A DNA stretch of 64,000 bases from Chryseobacterium gleum (GCA_945897565.1 CAMDFN010000009.1:21484-85483), one strand, 5' to 3'; shown: positions 1 to 11,040, numbered from the stretch's first letter. A program made the numbers and translations. The notes: generated from the sequence alone by a model not told the origin.

Positions 1-1
1 G

Positions 2-184
2 CGCACCGTTTGGGGCTTGGATTTAAGCGCGCTTGTATCCGCCTGGACCCAAAAAGAAAGCGCGCAAATTGCTGAATTTGCACGCTTGAATTGGTTGACT
101 ATTTCTCGTGATTATATAGTACTCACTGAAGAAGGCAAACTGCATGCAGATGGTATTGCGGCAGCGCTTTTTCGGGTAGACTAA
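2..184 (+). CDS. C-terminal fragment of HemW-like radical SAM coproporphyrinogen oxidase family protein (5' truncated by window)
   Basis: Open frame from base 2: RTVWGLDLSALVSAWTQKESAQIAEFARLNWLTISRDYIVLTEEGKLHADGIAAALFRVD*, resembling the HemN/HemW C-terminal domain (LT.EG...D.I...LF). Confidence 0.6.
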   Translation, partial: RTVWGLDLSALVSAWTQKESAQIAEFARLNWLTISRDYIVLTEEGKLHADGIAAALFRVD

Positions 185-594
185 CAGAATTCGTCGTAGG
201 CTGCCTGTAGGTTGGCGGCAATCATTTGGGCGCTTCCGCCTTCGATGTGGTGTCTTTCAAGAAAGTGAACCAACTTGCCATCTTTGAATAAGGCAATAGA
301 TGGTGACGATGGCGGATAAGGCAAGAAGTATTTTCTTGCTTGCGCCACGGCATCTTGATCTACACCCGCAAAAACAGTTGTCAGTTTGGCGGGCATTTTG
401 TCGTGTTGAATTGAGAGCTTTACACCCGGGCGCATATTGCCTGCTGCACAACCACAAACAGAGTTGACCACAACCAACATGGTGTCGGTGTTGTTAGCGA
501 CGGCAGCATCTACAGCTGCAGCATCGAGTAATTCTTCAAACCCTACTTTTGTAAGGTCTTCTTTCATGGGTTGAACGAGTTCTGCTGGATACAT
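181..594 (-). CDS. BrxA/BrxB family bacilliredoxin (YphP/YqiW family)
   Basis: 137 aa with N-SVCGCAAGNMRPG motif and YPPSSPSIALFKDGKLVHFLERHHIEG. Confidence 0.88.
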   Translation of the reverse strand: MYPAELVQPMKEDLTKVGFEELLDAAAVDAAVANNTDTMLVVVNSVCGCAAGNMRPGVKLSIQHDKMPAKLTTVFAGVDQDAVAQARKYFLPYPPSSPSIALFKDGKLVHFLERHHIEGGSAQMIAANLQAAYDEFC

Positions 595-650
595 ATCAAT
601 GGTTTTTTACAAAATTAGTGAAGTCTGCAAGATGCAGTGTCATTTAGGTG

Positions 651-1520
651 TCATTTCTCTAGGAATTCGAGTAGCACCTTTGGGGTAGGCTGTATTTGGG
701 CTTTTGGTTTTGCTATGATACCAAATGCATTTCGGAATGCAGCATTGTGGTCGCGCATGTAATTCAGATAAGCTACAAATCTTTGTGCCTCGCGGTAGTT
801 AGGCGTTTGTTCAATAATAAATAAGCTCATGTAGTCTGCGAAATAGCGATTTTGGTTTTTGAGCGCAAAGGTGAATTGTCTTTTCTTAACGGCTTTTTTG
901 AGCACATGTAAATGGGTGTCATACCGACAAAGTAAGAGCGTATTTTGAAGCTGATAAGTATCAAATGCAAGTTTGTGTTCTTTGAAGCCGCGCATGAGGT
1001 CTTTGTAGACTTTATGGAGTTGCTTGCTTGTTTCGCGTTTTCTGTAGGCGTAGGCTAGTTGTGCTTTGAGCACAGCTTCTGATTTAGCGTCAGCAGCAGC
1101 CCAGAGATATTGCTCAGAAAGGTCTTTAAAATGACTTACCTTGACAACTGAATCTGGAACATAAGACACCCCAATTGGAATAGCGGCAAATGCCGGATTG
1201 TGGTATTGAAAAGACAGGCCCTCCAAGTGCTTTAGGGCTGCAATTCCGTCGAGTATAATGAGGTCAAAGCCGGGCTCCCAGGGCTGCTTTTTGATGGCTT
1301 TGCGCATGTTGCTGGAGTTCAGATCGAGTATGGTGAGGTCTATCGAGCGGCGCTTGGCAATTTTTGTTAAAATGTTCTTTTGCGCCGCAGTCATGAAGTT
1401 TTGCGCAATTGTTAGTTGCTTATCCTTTTGGGGTGTTGCTTCTTCAAGCGCACATCCTGTGAGTAGTAAAATCAGTAAAAGGAATAAAAAGCTACGCACC
1501 TGTGAGTTTTTTGATGTCAT
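651..1520 (-). CDS. Lipoprotein resembling periplasmic extracellular solute-binding proteins
   Basis: Lipobox LLLTGCA; substrate-binding-like segments ([23 protein letters not shown]); overlaps the mutS 3' end. Confidence 0.55.
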   Translation of the reverse strand: MTSKNSQVRSFLFLLLILLLTGCALEEATPQKDKQLTIAQNFMTAAQKNILTKIAKRRSIDLTILDLNSSNMRKAIKKQPWEPGFDLIILDGIAALKHLEGLSFQYHNPAFAAIPIGVSYVPDSVVKVSHFKDLSEQYLWAAADAKSEAVLKAQLAYAYRKRETSKQLHKVYKDLMRGFKEHKLAFDTYQLQNTLLLCRYDTHLHVLKKAVKKRQFTFALKNQNRYFADYMSLFIIEQTPNYREAQRFVAYLNYMRDHNAAFRNAFGIIAKPKAQIQPTPKVLLEFLEK

Positions 1521-4125
1521 TTAGTTTGAGCAGTGCTTCTACGGGCGTAAGTGAATTGATGTCTGTCGAGACGAGTTCGTCGTGAATTTGTTGCAAAACG
1601 GGGTCGTTGAGTGTAAAGAAGCTGAGTTGTACATCTTGTTCAATGGCATGGACCGCCGGCTTGCTAGACTTTACTTTGAATCCGCCACCTACATTAGCAT
1701 GGCTAGCTTCGAGGTCCTTGAGTACGCTTTCGGCGCGCTTGACTACTTGAGCAGGCATGCCGGCAAGCTTGGCCACATGAATTCCGAAGGAGTGTGCGGA
1801 GCCGCCAGCAATTAATTTGCGCAGAAAAAGTACCTGAGTACCTAATTCTTTGACACTCACATTGAAATTATGAATGCGTTCAAAACGATTGGCCATCTCG
1901 TTGAGTTCGTGGTAATGGGTAGCAAAAAGAGTCTTGGCTGTTGCCTTTGGGTTTTCGTGTAAGAATTCTGCAATTGCCCAAGCGATGGAGATGCCATCAT
2001 AGGTGCTGGTGCCTCGGCCAATTTCGTCGAGCAAAATGAGGCTGCGTTCTGAAATGTTATTGAGGATACTGGCCGTTTCATTCATTTCTACCATAAAAGT
2101 AGACTCTCCAGAAGAAATATTATCTGAGGCTCCCACGCGGGTAAAGATTTTGTCTACAACGCCAATTTGCGCGGAGTCTGCAGGCACAAAACAACCAATT
2201 TGCGCCATTAAAACAATAAGTGCAGTTTGGCGCAGGATAGCACTTTTACCGCTCATGTTGGGCCCGGTAATCATGATGATTTGTTGGGTGTTGTTGTCTA
2301 GGAAGATGTCGTTGGCAATGTAGCTGTCGCCTATGGGGAGGCGTTGCTCTATCACCGGGTGCCTACCTGCTTTGATATCTAATTCAAAACCGTCGGTGAG
2401 CGTGGGCAAACAATAATTTTGAGTGCTAGCAACTTTGGCAAAGGAGAAAAGACAATCGAGCTGCGCAAGTAGTTGTGCATTTTTTTGAATGGGGCCAATG
2501 AAGTCGGCCATGGCAAAAATGAGTTCTTGATAGATTTGCAGTTCTATTTTGAGTATTTTCTCTTCCGCACCGAGTATTTTTTGTTCGTATTCTTTGAGTT
2601 CTTCTGTGATGTAGCGTTCGGCAGATACGAGCGTTTGTTTGCGGATCCAGGTTTCTGGAACCTTGTCTTTGTGTGTGTTGCGCACCTCTATATAATACCC
2701 AAAGACGTTATTAAAAGCAATTTTTAAGCTGGAAATACCCGTTGCTTGGCTTTCTCTTTCTTGAATTTGCTCGAGGAAGTCTTTGCCGTTGGTAGAGATC
2801 GCGCGCAGTTCGTCTAGTTGTGCGTCTCGGCCTTCTTTAATAACAGGTCCTTTTCCGATTTGGACAGCCGGTTCGGCGGTGAGGTTGGTGTCGATGAGGT
2901 CAAGGAGTTGTTGGCAGGCATCTAGGTTGTTGAGGAGTGCTTGTAAACTTTGATTGGAAATTGGACCCAAAAGCTGTGCGATGGGCTGAATTTGTTGTTG
3001 TGTGCGCTTGAGGTGCTGTATTTCTCTGGGGTTGATTTTCCCGACGGCAACTTTAGAAATGAGGCGCTCGAGATCACCGATTTCGCGCAGGCGGTCGTCG
3101 AGTTCGGCGTGCAGGGCTTGCTCTTGCTTGAGGGCTGCTACAACCTGATGTCTTTCTTCAATGGGTTTGCGGTCTTTGAGCGGCAAAACCAACCAGCGTT
3201 TGAGCAAACGCCCACCCATTGGGGTTTTGGTTTTGTCGAGGACTTGTGAAAGGGTAATGGCGTTGTCGTGAGGGGAATGTATGAGCTCTAGGTTGCGCAC
3301 CGTAAAGCGGTCTAGCCACATGTAGCGGTCTGGGGCAATGCGTGAAATACTGGTAATATGACCGAGTTGTTGTTGTTGATTTTCAGATAAATAATGAAAT
3401 ACTGCGCCTGCAGCAATGACGGCGAGCTCTTGGTTGTCTAGCCCAAAGCCTTTTAGAGATTTGGTTTTGAAGTGCTTGTTGAGTTGTTCGTTGGCGAAAT
3501 CTGAACCAAAAACCCACTCTTCCAATTTGAAGTGAAAGGCATCGTTGCCAAATAGTTCGTGTACAGCACTTGTTTTGCTTTTTTGATAGATAATTTCAGA
3601 AGGCCTGAACCCACTGATGAGTTTATCTATATAGCTGGCGCTGCCTTGTGCAACCAAAAATTCGCCTGTAGAAATATCGAGGAACGCAGCGCCAATTTCG
3701 GTTTTTTCGAGGTGGAGTGCACACAAAAAGTTGTTGCTGCGTTGGTCTAGAACTTGGTCGTTGAAGGCCAAGCCGGGTGTAACGAGTTCGGTCACGCCGC
3801 GCTTGACAATCGTTTTGGTCATTTTGGGATCTTCGAGCTGATCGCAAATGGCTACGCGCTGCCCTGCCCGAACGAGCTTGGGCAAATAAGTTTCTAAAGA
3901 ATGGTGTGGAAAGCCGGCCAATTCCATGTCGGCGGCGGCGCCATTTTTTCTTTTGGTGAGGATGATGCCGAGAATGCGGCTCGCTTTAATTGCGTCTTCT
4001 CCAAAGGTTTCATAGAAATCTCCTACCCGGAATAACAACATTGCTTCTGGGTGGCGCGCCTTGATTTGATTGTATTGCTTCATCAAGGGCGTTTCGGAAC
4101 TTTTTTCTATACTTTGCTTAGACAC
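1492..4125 (-). CDS. mutS: DNA mismatch repair protein MutS
   Basis: 877 aa; [52 protein letters not shown]. Confidence 0.98.
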   Translation of the reverse strand: MSKQSIEKSSETPLMKQYNQIKARHPEAMLLFRVGDFYETFGEDAIKASRILGIILTKRKNGAAADMELAGFPHHSLETYLPKLVRAGQRVAICDQLEDPKMTKTIVKRGVTELVTPGLAFNDQVLDQRSNNFLCALHLEKTEIGAAFLDISTGEFLVAQGSASYIDKLISGFRPSEIIYQKSKTSAVHELFGNDAFHFKLEEWVFGSDFANEQLNKHFKTKSLKGFGLDNQELAVIAAGAVFHYLSENQQQQLGHITSISRIAPDRYMWLDRFTVRNLELIHSPHDNAITLSQVLDKTKTPMGGRLLKRWLVLPLKDRKPIEERHQVVAALKQEQALHAELDDRLREIGDLERLISKVAVGKINPREIQHLKRTQQQIQPIAQLLGPISNQSLQALLNNLDACQQLLDLIDTNLTAEPAVQIGKGPVIKEGRDAQLDELRAISTNGKDFLEQIQERESQATGISSLKIAFNNVFGYYIEVRNTHKDKVPETWIRKQTLVSAERYITEELKEYEQKILGAEEKILKIELQIYQELIFAMADFIGPIQKNAQLLAQLDCLFSFAKVASTQNYCLPTLTDGFELDIKAGRHPVIEQRLPIGDSYIANDIFLDNNTQQIIMITGPNMSGKSAILRQTALIVLMAQIGCFVPADSAQIGVVDKIFTRVGASDNISSGESTFMVEMNETASILNNISERSLILLDEIGRGTSTYDGISIAWAIAEFLHENPKATAKTLFATHYHELNEMANRFERIHNFNVSVKELGTQVLFLRKLIAGGSAHSFGIHVAKLAGMPAQVVKRAESVLKDLEASHANVGGGFKVKSSKPAVHAIEQDVQLSFFTLNDPVLQQIHDELVSTDINSLTPVEALLKLNDIKKLTGA

Positions 4126-4214
4126 TTGTATTTTTTAGAGAAGTAAAGATAGGCCTTTTTGGCCCGCGCTTTTGGGCTATTTTTCCACAATTTTACAGTA
4201 TTTTTGAGCCATAG

Positions 4215-4757
4215 ATGTCAGCAAACTCCACCAAAAAACTCAAGTTATGGGAACTCAATCGCGTCAGCGAAGAGGCCTATCAAGTGCAGCAGAAATTTCC
4301 CTTGGTTCTGGTCTTAGATAGCATTCGTTCGCTCAACAACATCGGTGCATTTTTCAGGACTGCCGACGCCTTTAACGTAGAACAGGTTTACTTGTGCGGC
4401 ATTACCGCTCAGCCTCCTCACCGCGATATCCATAAAACGGCACTGGGTGCCACCGACACCGTGCGTTGGCAATACCGAGCGTCTTTGCTAGATGCGCTGA
4501 GCGAACTCAAAGAAAAGGGTTATGCAATTTGTGTTGTGGAGCAAGCGGTTCAAACCACTTTATTGCAAGCCATCGATCAGCTCAATGCGCCCGGCTTTGC
4601 ATTGGTTTTTGGCAACGAAGTGGACGGAGTGCAGCAAGCTGCGTTAGACACGGCAGACCACATCATTGAAATTCCGCAGTTTGGCACCAAGCATAGCCTC
4701 AACGTGAGTGTTTGTGCGGGTATTGTCCTTTGGGAATTTACCAAAAAGTATATTTAG
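4215..4757 (+). CDS. TrmH/SpoU family RNA methyltransferase
   Basis: SPOUT motifs: NNIGAFFRTADAFNVEQVYLCG, FALVFGNEVDGV, IPQFGTKHSLNVSVCAGIVLWE. Confidence 0.9.
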   Translation: MSANSTKKLKLWELNRVSEEAYQVQQKFPLVLVLDSIRSLNNIGAFFRTADAFNVEQVYLCGITAQPPHRDIHKTALGATDTVRWQYRASLLDALSELKEKGYAICVVEQAVQTTLLQAIDQLNAPGFALVFGNEVDGVQQAALDTADHIIEIPQFGTKHSLNVSVCAGIVLWEFTKKYI

Positions 4758-4800
4758 TAAAGTGTGTGCTATTTAATCCGCAATTTTACTGCGGAGTAAT

Positions 4801-6504
4801 TCAAAGCAAGCGAATAAATAACAAATCGTTCTCTTTGCTTACCGCCAACAATTGATTTTTGGTCAATGTTTTAATGGAGTTGTCCCAAAGTTTGTTGCTG
4901 ATGTCAAAATGCGTTCGGAGCTCGCTCAACAAAAGTTGTTTTTCTTGCTGCATTTTTTCAAAGATTGCCGCTTCGGTTTCGTTCAGCGCAACTTTCGGGG
5001 CCTGTACTTCAGGTCGCATCTGCGGGAAGAAAAGCACTTCTTGAATAGAAGCATTGTTGGTGAGGTACATGATGAGGCGGTCCATGCCGATGCCTAAACC
5101 GCTTGTTGGCGGCATACCATATTCGAGTGCACGCAAGAAATCTTGGTCAATGAACATCGCTTCGTCGTCGCCGCGTTCTTGCAGCTTGAGTTGTTCTTCA
5201 AAACGCTCGCGTTGGTCAATTGGGTCATTGAGCTCAGAATAAGCATTGGCTACTTCTTTACCGCAAACCATGAGTTCAAAACGTTCTGTTAAGCTTGGGT
5301 CGTCGCGGTGTACTTTACAAAGTGGCGACATCTCTTTAGGGTAGTCTGTAATGAAGGTGGGTTGAATATAATTGCCTTCACATTTTTCGCCGAACATTTC
5401 GTCGATCAGTTTGCCTTTGCCCATGGTTTCGTTCACTTCGATACCCATGCCCCTTGCGGCACTGCGCAATTCGTCTTCGGTTTTGTCAGCGATATCAAAG
5501 CCTGTGAAATCTATGATGGCTTGGCGCATAGTAAGGCGTTTGTAAGGCGCTTTAAAGTCGATGGTATGTTCGCTGAATTGGGCAATTGTGGATCCGTTTA
5601 CCGCAATAGCACAATGCTCTAAAAGTTGTTCAGTGAAGTCCATCATCCAGTTGTAGTCTTTGTAGGCTACGTAGATTTCCATAGCGGTAAACTCTGGGTT
5701 GTGGGTGCGGTCCATGCCTTCGTTGCGAAAGTTTTTGGAAAACTCATACACGCCGTCGAAGCCGCCTACGATGAGTCTTTTTAAATAGAGCTCATTGGCA
5801 ATGCGCATGTAAAGTGGAATGTCGAGCGCGTTATGATGCGTAGTAAATGGTCTTGCCGATGCACCGCCGGGAATGGCTTGCAAAACAGGCGTTTCTACCT
5901 CCATGTAGCCTGCGCGGTTAAAGAAGTCGCGCATGGCATTGAACAATTTAGTTCTCTTGATAAAAACTTCTTTGACTTGGCGGTTCACGACGAGGTCTAC
6001 ATAGCGTTGGCGGTAGCGCAACTCCGGATCTGTAAAGGCATCGTGTATCACTCCGGCCGCATCTGTTTTGGGCAGTGGTAAAGGCCGCAAAGACTTACTG
6101 AGCAACTGAAATTCATTGACGTGCACAGAGATTTCGCCAACTTGGGTTTTGAACAGGTACCCTTTGATGCCAATGAAGTCTCCGAGATCGAGGAGTTTTT
6201 TGAAAACTTCGTTGTAGAGTGTTTTGTCTTCACCAGGGCAGAGTTCGTCTCGGTTGAAATACACTTGTATGCGGCCCGAAGCATCTTGAATTTCAGCAAA
6301 GGAAGCCTTGCCCATAATGCGCTGTGAAAGCATGCGCCCAGCCAAACAAACCTGTTTTCCGTCTTCAAAATTTTGTTTGATATCCGCTGCAAATGCATCT
6401 ACCGCGTAGAGTGCTGCTGGATAAGGATCAATGCCGAGGTCGCGCAATTTTTGCAGCGATTCACGACGTAAAATTTCTTGTTCGGAAAGTTCTGGATGAC
6501 TCAT
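4801..6504 (-). CDS. lysS: Lysyl-tRNA synthetase, class II
   Basis: OB-fold plus class II motifs: YEFSKNFRNEGMDRTHNPEFTAMEIY, GMPPTSGLGIGMDRLIM; extra ~70 aa C-terminal tail. Confidence 0.97.
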   Translation of the reverse strand: MSHPELSEQEILRRESLQKLRDLGIDPYPAALYAVDAFAADIKQNFEDGKQVCLAGRMLSQRIMGKASFAEIQDASGRIQVYFNRDELCPGEDKTLYNEVFKKLLDLGDFIGIKGYLFKTQVGEISVHVNEFQLLSKSLRPLPLPKTDAAGVIHDAFTDPELRYRQRYVDLVVNRQVKEVFIKRTKLFNAMRDFFNRAGYMEVETPVLQAIPGGASARPFTTHHNALDIPLYMRIANELYLKRLIVGGFDGVYEFSKNFRNEGMDRTHNPEFTAMEIYVAYKDYNWMMDFTEQLLEHCAIAVNGSTIAQFSEHTIDFKAPYKRLTMRQAIIDFTGFDIADKTEDELRSAARGMGIEVNETMGKGKLIDEMFGEKCEGNYIQPTFITDYPKEMSPLCKVHRDDPSLTERFELMVCGKEVANAYSELNDPIDQRERFEEQLKLQERGDDEAMFIDQDFLRALEYGMPPTSGLGIGMDRLIMYLTNNASIQEVLFFPQMRPEVQAPKVALNETEAAIFEKMQQEKQLLLSELRTHFDISNKLWDNSIKTLTKNQLLAVSKENDLLFIRLL

Positions 6505-6523
6505 GAGTATACAATTGAGAACA

Positions 6524-6531
6524 CAAAGATA
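6524..6531 (-). promoter_or_regulatory. Bacteroidetes-type -7 element (TATCTTTG) upstream of lysS
   Basis: Reverse complement reads TATCTTTG, matching TAnnTTTG, ~20 nt upstream of the lysS ATG. Confidence 0.45.
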
Positions 6532-6592
6532 GCGCTAAAAAAAATTCTATACTTTGTTTGCAACGTATAGGCAGTTTTTTCGTTAGAGGATT

Positions 6593-9214
6593 ATGAAGTT
6601 TTGGTGGCGGTTTGCAAAGCGTGCGTTTTTGATTTTATTGGTCTTCATGACCACCATTTCTTTGGCACTCTATGTTTTTGAAGACCGCATCATCAAAAGA
6701 GTTGTTGAACAAGTCAATACCTATCTCAAAGAACCTGTTCAGGTTTCCCAAATCAACCTGCATTTTTGGCGTACTTTCCCCCATCTGAGCGTCTCTTTTG
6801 ACCAAGTACTCATTGCCGACCCGCTCTCTGCTAAAGACACCCTTCTACAGGCCGAACAAATCAGTTTGCGCTTCAATCCTTTTGATTTATGGAAAGGAAA
6901 TTATCAGATCGAGCAGATTTCAGGTTTCAACGGACAGCTCAATTTAAAAAACGATCAAAAAGGCCTAGCTAACTACGCTATTTTTAAGCCAACTTCCTCG
7001 CACAACACTTCTTTCAATTTAGAATTAGAATCCATCTTGCTCGAGCAATTCAAAGTTTCCTATCGCGATCAAAAAAGTGCGCAATATTACACCACCATTA
7101 TTCACAGCGCCTCCTTGTCCGGTAAATTCTCCGAGCAAACGACACAACTTATTGCAACCGGAGATGTATGGCTCAAGCAAATTAAAAAGGGTCAGGTTGT
7201 ACTGCTCAAAAACCAACCACTCGTTTTTGACCTTGCTCTTCTAGTAGACCAAAAACAAAATTTGATCAAATTACCTCAGGCGCAGATCAAAATAGCCAAC
7301 CTGCCATTTTTAATTGACGCAGAGTTCGGCCCCATCAAAAGCAGCTTAGATATTCGCAGCCAAAACTTAGCGCTTTTGGAGCTTGTCCAGACCCTACAAC
7401 CCGAATCTTTAGCCGCACTCAAGCGCATCAAAGCCAAAGGCAAGGTAGATTTTCAATTGCATTATCAATCTTTTGCAGCTCAAAAAGCGCCAGATGTAAA
7501 GGCTTATTTCAGCATCAAAGATGGCCAACTTACCGAGCCACAATTTGGAGCGCAAATTCAAGATTTACAATGTTTAGGAACCTACTCTAATTTACCCATA
7601 GACGAGCTTAAAATTGAAAAATTTGAGTTCAAGAGCAAAGGAGCGCGGTTTGCTGGCCAACTTCAATTGACGGATTTTTTATTTCCTAAATTGGCGGTGA
7701 GGGCCAATGGCAATATTCCTTTGGCATTGGTTCAGGCGCTGCACCCAATTTCGAGTGTGGAACAAGTCCAAGGCATTGCAAATGTGCGGGTTCAGGCTCA
7801 ATTAGCTCAGGATGAACAACGAAACTGGAACACGCAAACATTGAAAGGTCGGGTTGGTATCCAAGCACACCACCTACAACTCACCGACTTCAAAAAGCGT
7901 TTTCAAGGCTTAAATGCCGACATCGCTTTTGACGAGCAAGACCTCCGCATCGACCAATTAAAAGCCGCCATTGGCACCACTGATCTCGATGTAAAATTGC
8001 ACATACCAGGTTATTCTGCGCAGTTCAATTCGTCTAAACCACTACAAATAAGTGGCAATTTAAATTCCAAAAGGCTTCATTTTTCAGATTTTGACACCAA
8101 AACCACCAGTCAAAAACGCACTTGGATTTTACCCCAAAACATGTTGCTTTCTTTGCCGTGTCAAATCGATCAATTCTCCTATGAGGGTAAAGATTTCAGT
8201 GAATTGAGCGGCTCACTTTCATTGGTGCCCAATCAAATCAACATCAGTAAATTGCGCTTTAAACATGCGCAGGGCTATTGGGATGGACAACTCAAATTAA
8301 AAGAGCCTGCGCCTTCTACATTTGATATTGAAACCAAGGGCACTGCTAAAAAAGTAGAACTAGGTTATTTATTTAAGGAGTGGCATAATTTTGACCAAGC
8401 GATACTGACCGATGAACAACTGTCTGGAAAAGGGAACTTTGAATTTGATGTCCAGACTAATTACGACCTGCTCAAGGGGCTAGACGAATCGAGTTTACAG
8501 GCGCGAATTCATTGCCTCATCGATAACGGCAGGCTTTTACGCGCTCCTATATTGCAGGATTTGGCCAATAGCCTCACATTGGGTAAAGGCCGTGCAATTC
8601 TAGGCGCCAAAAACCAAGCTGCGCTGCAGCAAAAACTCAAAGACGTGCGCTTTGATCGGCTAGAAAATACATTTGTTATCGCCAAACGTCAGCTCAGTTT
8701 TGAAAAAATGCACATTGTGTCGTCGGCACTCGACCTAGATTTGGTGGGCAGTCATAGTTTTGAGCATCAAATAGATTATGCTATTGGCTTGCGCTTGCGC
8801 GACTTGTTGGTGCAAGAATCGCAAACCGAGTTTGGAGAAATCTTGGATGATGGCACAGGGGTGCGTTTGTTTGTGCGCATCAGTGGCTCGCTCGATGACC
8901 CCAAAGTAGGTTGGGACAAAAAAGGAAAAAAAGAAGCCGCGCAACAACAATTTGAACGCAGTCAGCAAGAATCAAAACAGATGCTCAAAACAACGTTTGG
9001 CCTTTATCAAAATGATCCGAGTGTGGGAACCTACCAAGAAAAAACAAGCCCGCATGAAACCATACAAGTCAAATTCAAAACAAAAGGCGAAGCGGCAAAA
9101 ACACAAGCTATTCCCCAGGCAACAGCCCCTAAAAATGGAAAACTACAGCAGAAGTTAGAGAAGTGGAAACAAGAGCAAGAGCAAACTAGTGTTGCTGTCA
9201 AGATCAAAGGATAG
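6593..9214 (+). CDS. AsmA family protein (membrane-anchored, outer-membrane biogenesis type)
   Basis: 873 aa; N-terminal TM followed by VNTYLKEPVQVSQINLHFWRTFPHLSVSFDQVLI, typical AsmA N-terminus; AsmA-like C-terminal region. Confidence 0.85.
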   Translation: MKFWWRFAKRAFLILLVFMTTISLALYVFEDRIIKRVVEQVNTYLKEPVQVSQINLHFWRTFPHLSVSFDQVLIADPLSAKDTLLQAEQISLRFNPFDLWKGNYQIEQISGFNGQLNLKNDQKGLANYAIFKPTSSHNTSFNLELESILLEQFKVSYRDQKSAQYYTTIIHSASLSGKFSEQTTQLIATGDVWLKQIKKGQVVLLKNQPLVFDLALLVDQKQNLIKLPQAQIKIANLPFLIDAEFGPIKSSLDIRSQNLALLELVQTLQPESLAALKRIKAKGKVDFQLHYQSFAAQKAPDVKAYFSIKDGQLTEPQFGAQIQDLQCLGTYSNLPIDELKIEKFEFKSKGARFAGQLQLTDFLFPKLAVRANGNIPLALVQALHPISSVEQVQGIANVRVQAQLAQDEQRNWNTQTLKGRVGIQAHHLQLTDFKKRFQGLNADIAFDEQDLRIDQLKAAIGTTDLDVKLHIPGYSAQFNSSKPLQISGNLNSKRLHFSDFDTKTTSQKRTWILPQNMLLSLPCQIDQFSYEGKDFSELSGSLSLVPNQINISKLRFKHAQGYWDGQLKLKEPAPSTFDIETKGTAKKVELGYLFKEWHNFDQAILTDEQLSGKGNFEFDVQTNYDLLKGLDESSLQARIHCLIDNGRLLRAPILQDLANSLTLGKGRAILGAKNQAALQQKLKDVRFDRLENTFVIAKRQLSFEKMHIVSSALDLDLVGSHSFEHQIDYAIGLRLRDLLVQESQTEFGEILDDGTGVRLFVRISGSLDDPKVGWDKKGKKEAAQQQFERSQQESKQMLKTTFGLYQNDPSVGTYQEKTSPHETIQVKFKTKGEAAKTQAIPQATAPKNGKLQQKLEKWKQEQEQTSVAVKIKG

Positions 9215-9216
9215 GC

Positions 9217-9732
9217 TCAGCTGCCTTTGGCTAGAATGCCGGTTGTTGAGTAGCCTTCCACAAACGGGATGGTTTGAACACTGCCACCATAAGATTTGAC
9301 AAAATCTGAACCAACAATATAGTCTTTAGCTGCAGGGTTGGTTTGTTCGGCGCTGTAGTCTGCACCCTTTAAAAGAACGTCTGGTTGGAGTGCTTCAATG
9401 AGTTCAAGTGGTGTTTGCTGCTCAAAAAGCACAACTGCATCTATGCAGCTTAATGCAGCCAAAACCATTGCTCTGGCGTTTTGTGCGTTGATGGGTCTGT
9501 TGGGCGCTTTTTCGAGTAAGCGAACAGACGCGTCGGTGTTTATGCCAACAATAAGTCGCTTGGCCGTATCTGCTGCTTGGGCTAGGTAACTCACATGACC
9601 AAGATGTAAAATATCAAAACACCCGTTGGTAAAGGCAACTTTTTGGCCTTGCAGTTCCCAAATACCTCTTTGCTTGAGGGCGTCTTCCCAGGTCAGGATT
9701 TTGTGTTGAATGTTGGTCAGGCGTTTGCTCAT
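9217..9732 (-). CDS. rfaE2: D-glycero-beta-D-manno-heptose 1-phosphate adenylyltransferase (RfaE domain II-like nucleotidyltransferase)
   Basis: 171 aa; FTNGCFDILHLGHVSYLAQA, LKGADYSAEQT..KDYIVGSDFVKSYGG, EGYSTTGIL. Confidence 0.88.
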   Translation of the reverse strand: MSKRLTNIQHKILTWEDALKQRGIWELQGQKVAFTNGCFDILHLGHVSYLAQAADTAKRLIVGINTDASVRLLEKAPNRPINAQNARAMVLAALSCIDAVVLFEQQTPLELIEALQPDVLLKGADYSAEQTNPAAKDYIVGSDFVKSYGGSVQTIPFVEGYSTTGILAKGS

Positions 9733-9740
9733 GTAAATTT

Positions 9741-10091
9741 TTACGAGAGCAAGTTAGTTTGTTCGTTCGGAAAAACCAAAGAAGGCTTAAATGTTTTGGC
9801 TTCTTCGAAGTCGAGCATGGCGTAACCTATAATAATGATGATGTCATTGATGGCTACCTTGCGCGCAGCAGGGCCATTCAGACAGATCATGCCGGTTTGG
9901 CGCTCTCCTTTGATGACGTAAGTCTCGAAACGCTCACCGTTGTTGATATTGACAATCTGAACGCGCTCACCTTCGATGAGGTTTGCGGCATCCATGAGGT
10001 CTTCATCTATGGTGATGCTCCCGATGTAGTTGAGGTCGGCTTGGGTAACGCGTACCCGATGAATTTTAGATTTGAGGATGTTGATGTACAT
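9741..10091 (-). CDS. panD: Aspartate 1-decarboxylase
   Basis: 116 aa; [51 protein letters not shown]. Confidence 0.97.
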   Translation of the reverse strand: MYINILKSKIHRVRVTQADLNYIGSITIDEDLMDAANLIEGERVQIVNINNGERFETYVIKGERQTGMICLNGPAARKVAINDIIIIIGYAMLDFEEAKTFKPSLVFPNEQTNLLS

Positions 10092-10116
10092 AACTTATAA
10101 CGCTTTGTAGCGCGGC

Positions 10117-10124
10117 AAAATTAC
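10117..10124 (-). promoter_or_regulatory. Bacteroidetes-type -7 element (TAATTTTG) upstream of panD
   Basis: Reverse complement of CAAAATTA, ~26 nt upstream of the panD start. Confidence 0.4.
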
Positions 10125-10125
10125 A

Positions 10126-10971
10126 TCAAAGAACCGATTCACACAACATATTATCGATGAGGCGTACCTCACCGCAAAAAGCAGCCACACAACAAAGTTG
10201 TAATTGTTGCCATTCCAAGCATTTTTCTAGGGTAATAGGATCTACAATCTCGAGGTATTCTATTGCCAAACCCGCTTGTTCGATGAGCAATGTTGCTTCT
10301 TGTTTCACCTTTTCAATATCATTTTTACCGATGTTGTTCTTGACAAATGTGAGCGCTCTTGAAATGGATACGGCGTTTTGTCGTTGTGCGGCAGTCAATC
10401 TTAAGTTCCTGCTGCTCATCGCTAAACCGTCGTTTTGGCGCACGGTTTGGCAACCAATGATGTCTATTCCAAAACCGTAATAGGTATTGAGCAAACGAAT
10501 AATAGCCAATTGCTGAAAGTCTTTTTGACCAAAGTACGCCTTGTGTGGTTGAACAAGCGCAAATAAATGATGCACTATATGCACCACGCCTTCAAAATGC
10601 CCAGGTCGGTGCGCCCCCTCTAAAAGTTGCCCAATAGTACCGAGCGGCATCGGGGAAAAAGATAAATCAGCAGGATACATTTCGCTATCATCTGGCGCAA
10701 AAATCACCAAATTAGACAAATGGTTGAGCAGGGCAATATCAGCGTTAAGTGTTCTTGGATAGGCTTGTAAATCAGCATTTTGATTGAATTGCTTTGGATT
10801 TACAAAAATCGAAACAACTACCGCATCATTTTCCTGGCAGGCTTGTTCTACTAAGGATAAATGACCTTGGTGTAAAGCCCCCATGGTCGGGACAAAACCA
10901 ATTTGTTTTTGCTCCGCTCGCTGCTGCTCGCGCCAAATGAAAATTTCTTCTCGGGTAACAAAGGTCTGCAT
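10126..10971 (-). CDS. panC: Pantoate--beta-alanine ligase (pantothenate synthetase)
   Basis: 281 aa; GFVPTMGALHQGHLSLVEQA, VSIFVNPKQF, FGQKDFQQLAIIR, MSSRNLRL. Confidence 0.97.
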   Translation of the reverse strand: MQTFVTREEIFIWREQQRAEQKQIGFVPTMGALHQGHLSLVEQACQENDAVVVSIFVNPKQFNQNADLQAYPRTLNADIALLNHLSNLVIFAPDDSEMYPADLSFSPMPLGTIGQLLEGAHRPGHFEGVVHIVHHLFALVQPHKAYFGQKDFQQLAIIRLLNTYYGFGIDIIGCQTVRQNDGLAMSSRNLRLTAAQRQNAVSISRALTFVKNNIGKNDIEKVKQEATLLIEQAGLAIEYLEIVDPITLEKCLEWQQLQLCCVAAFCGEVRLIDNMLCESVL

Positions 10972-11040
10972 GGCTTCGTCTTTTATACAGTGTCAGGCGG
11001 ACAAAGCTATTGCTTTTTAGGATAGTTCATGTTTATTTCG

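Noticed and set aside
4777-4795. Hairpin TCCGCA-ATTTTAC-TGCGGA as a strong terminator between trmH-like gene and lysS
   Set aside because: Only a 6-bp stem with no convincing U-tract; too weak to list as a feature.
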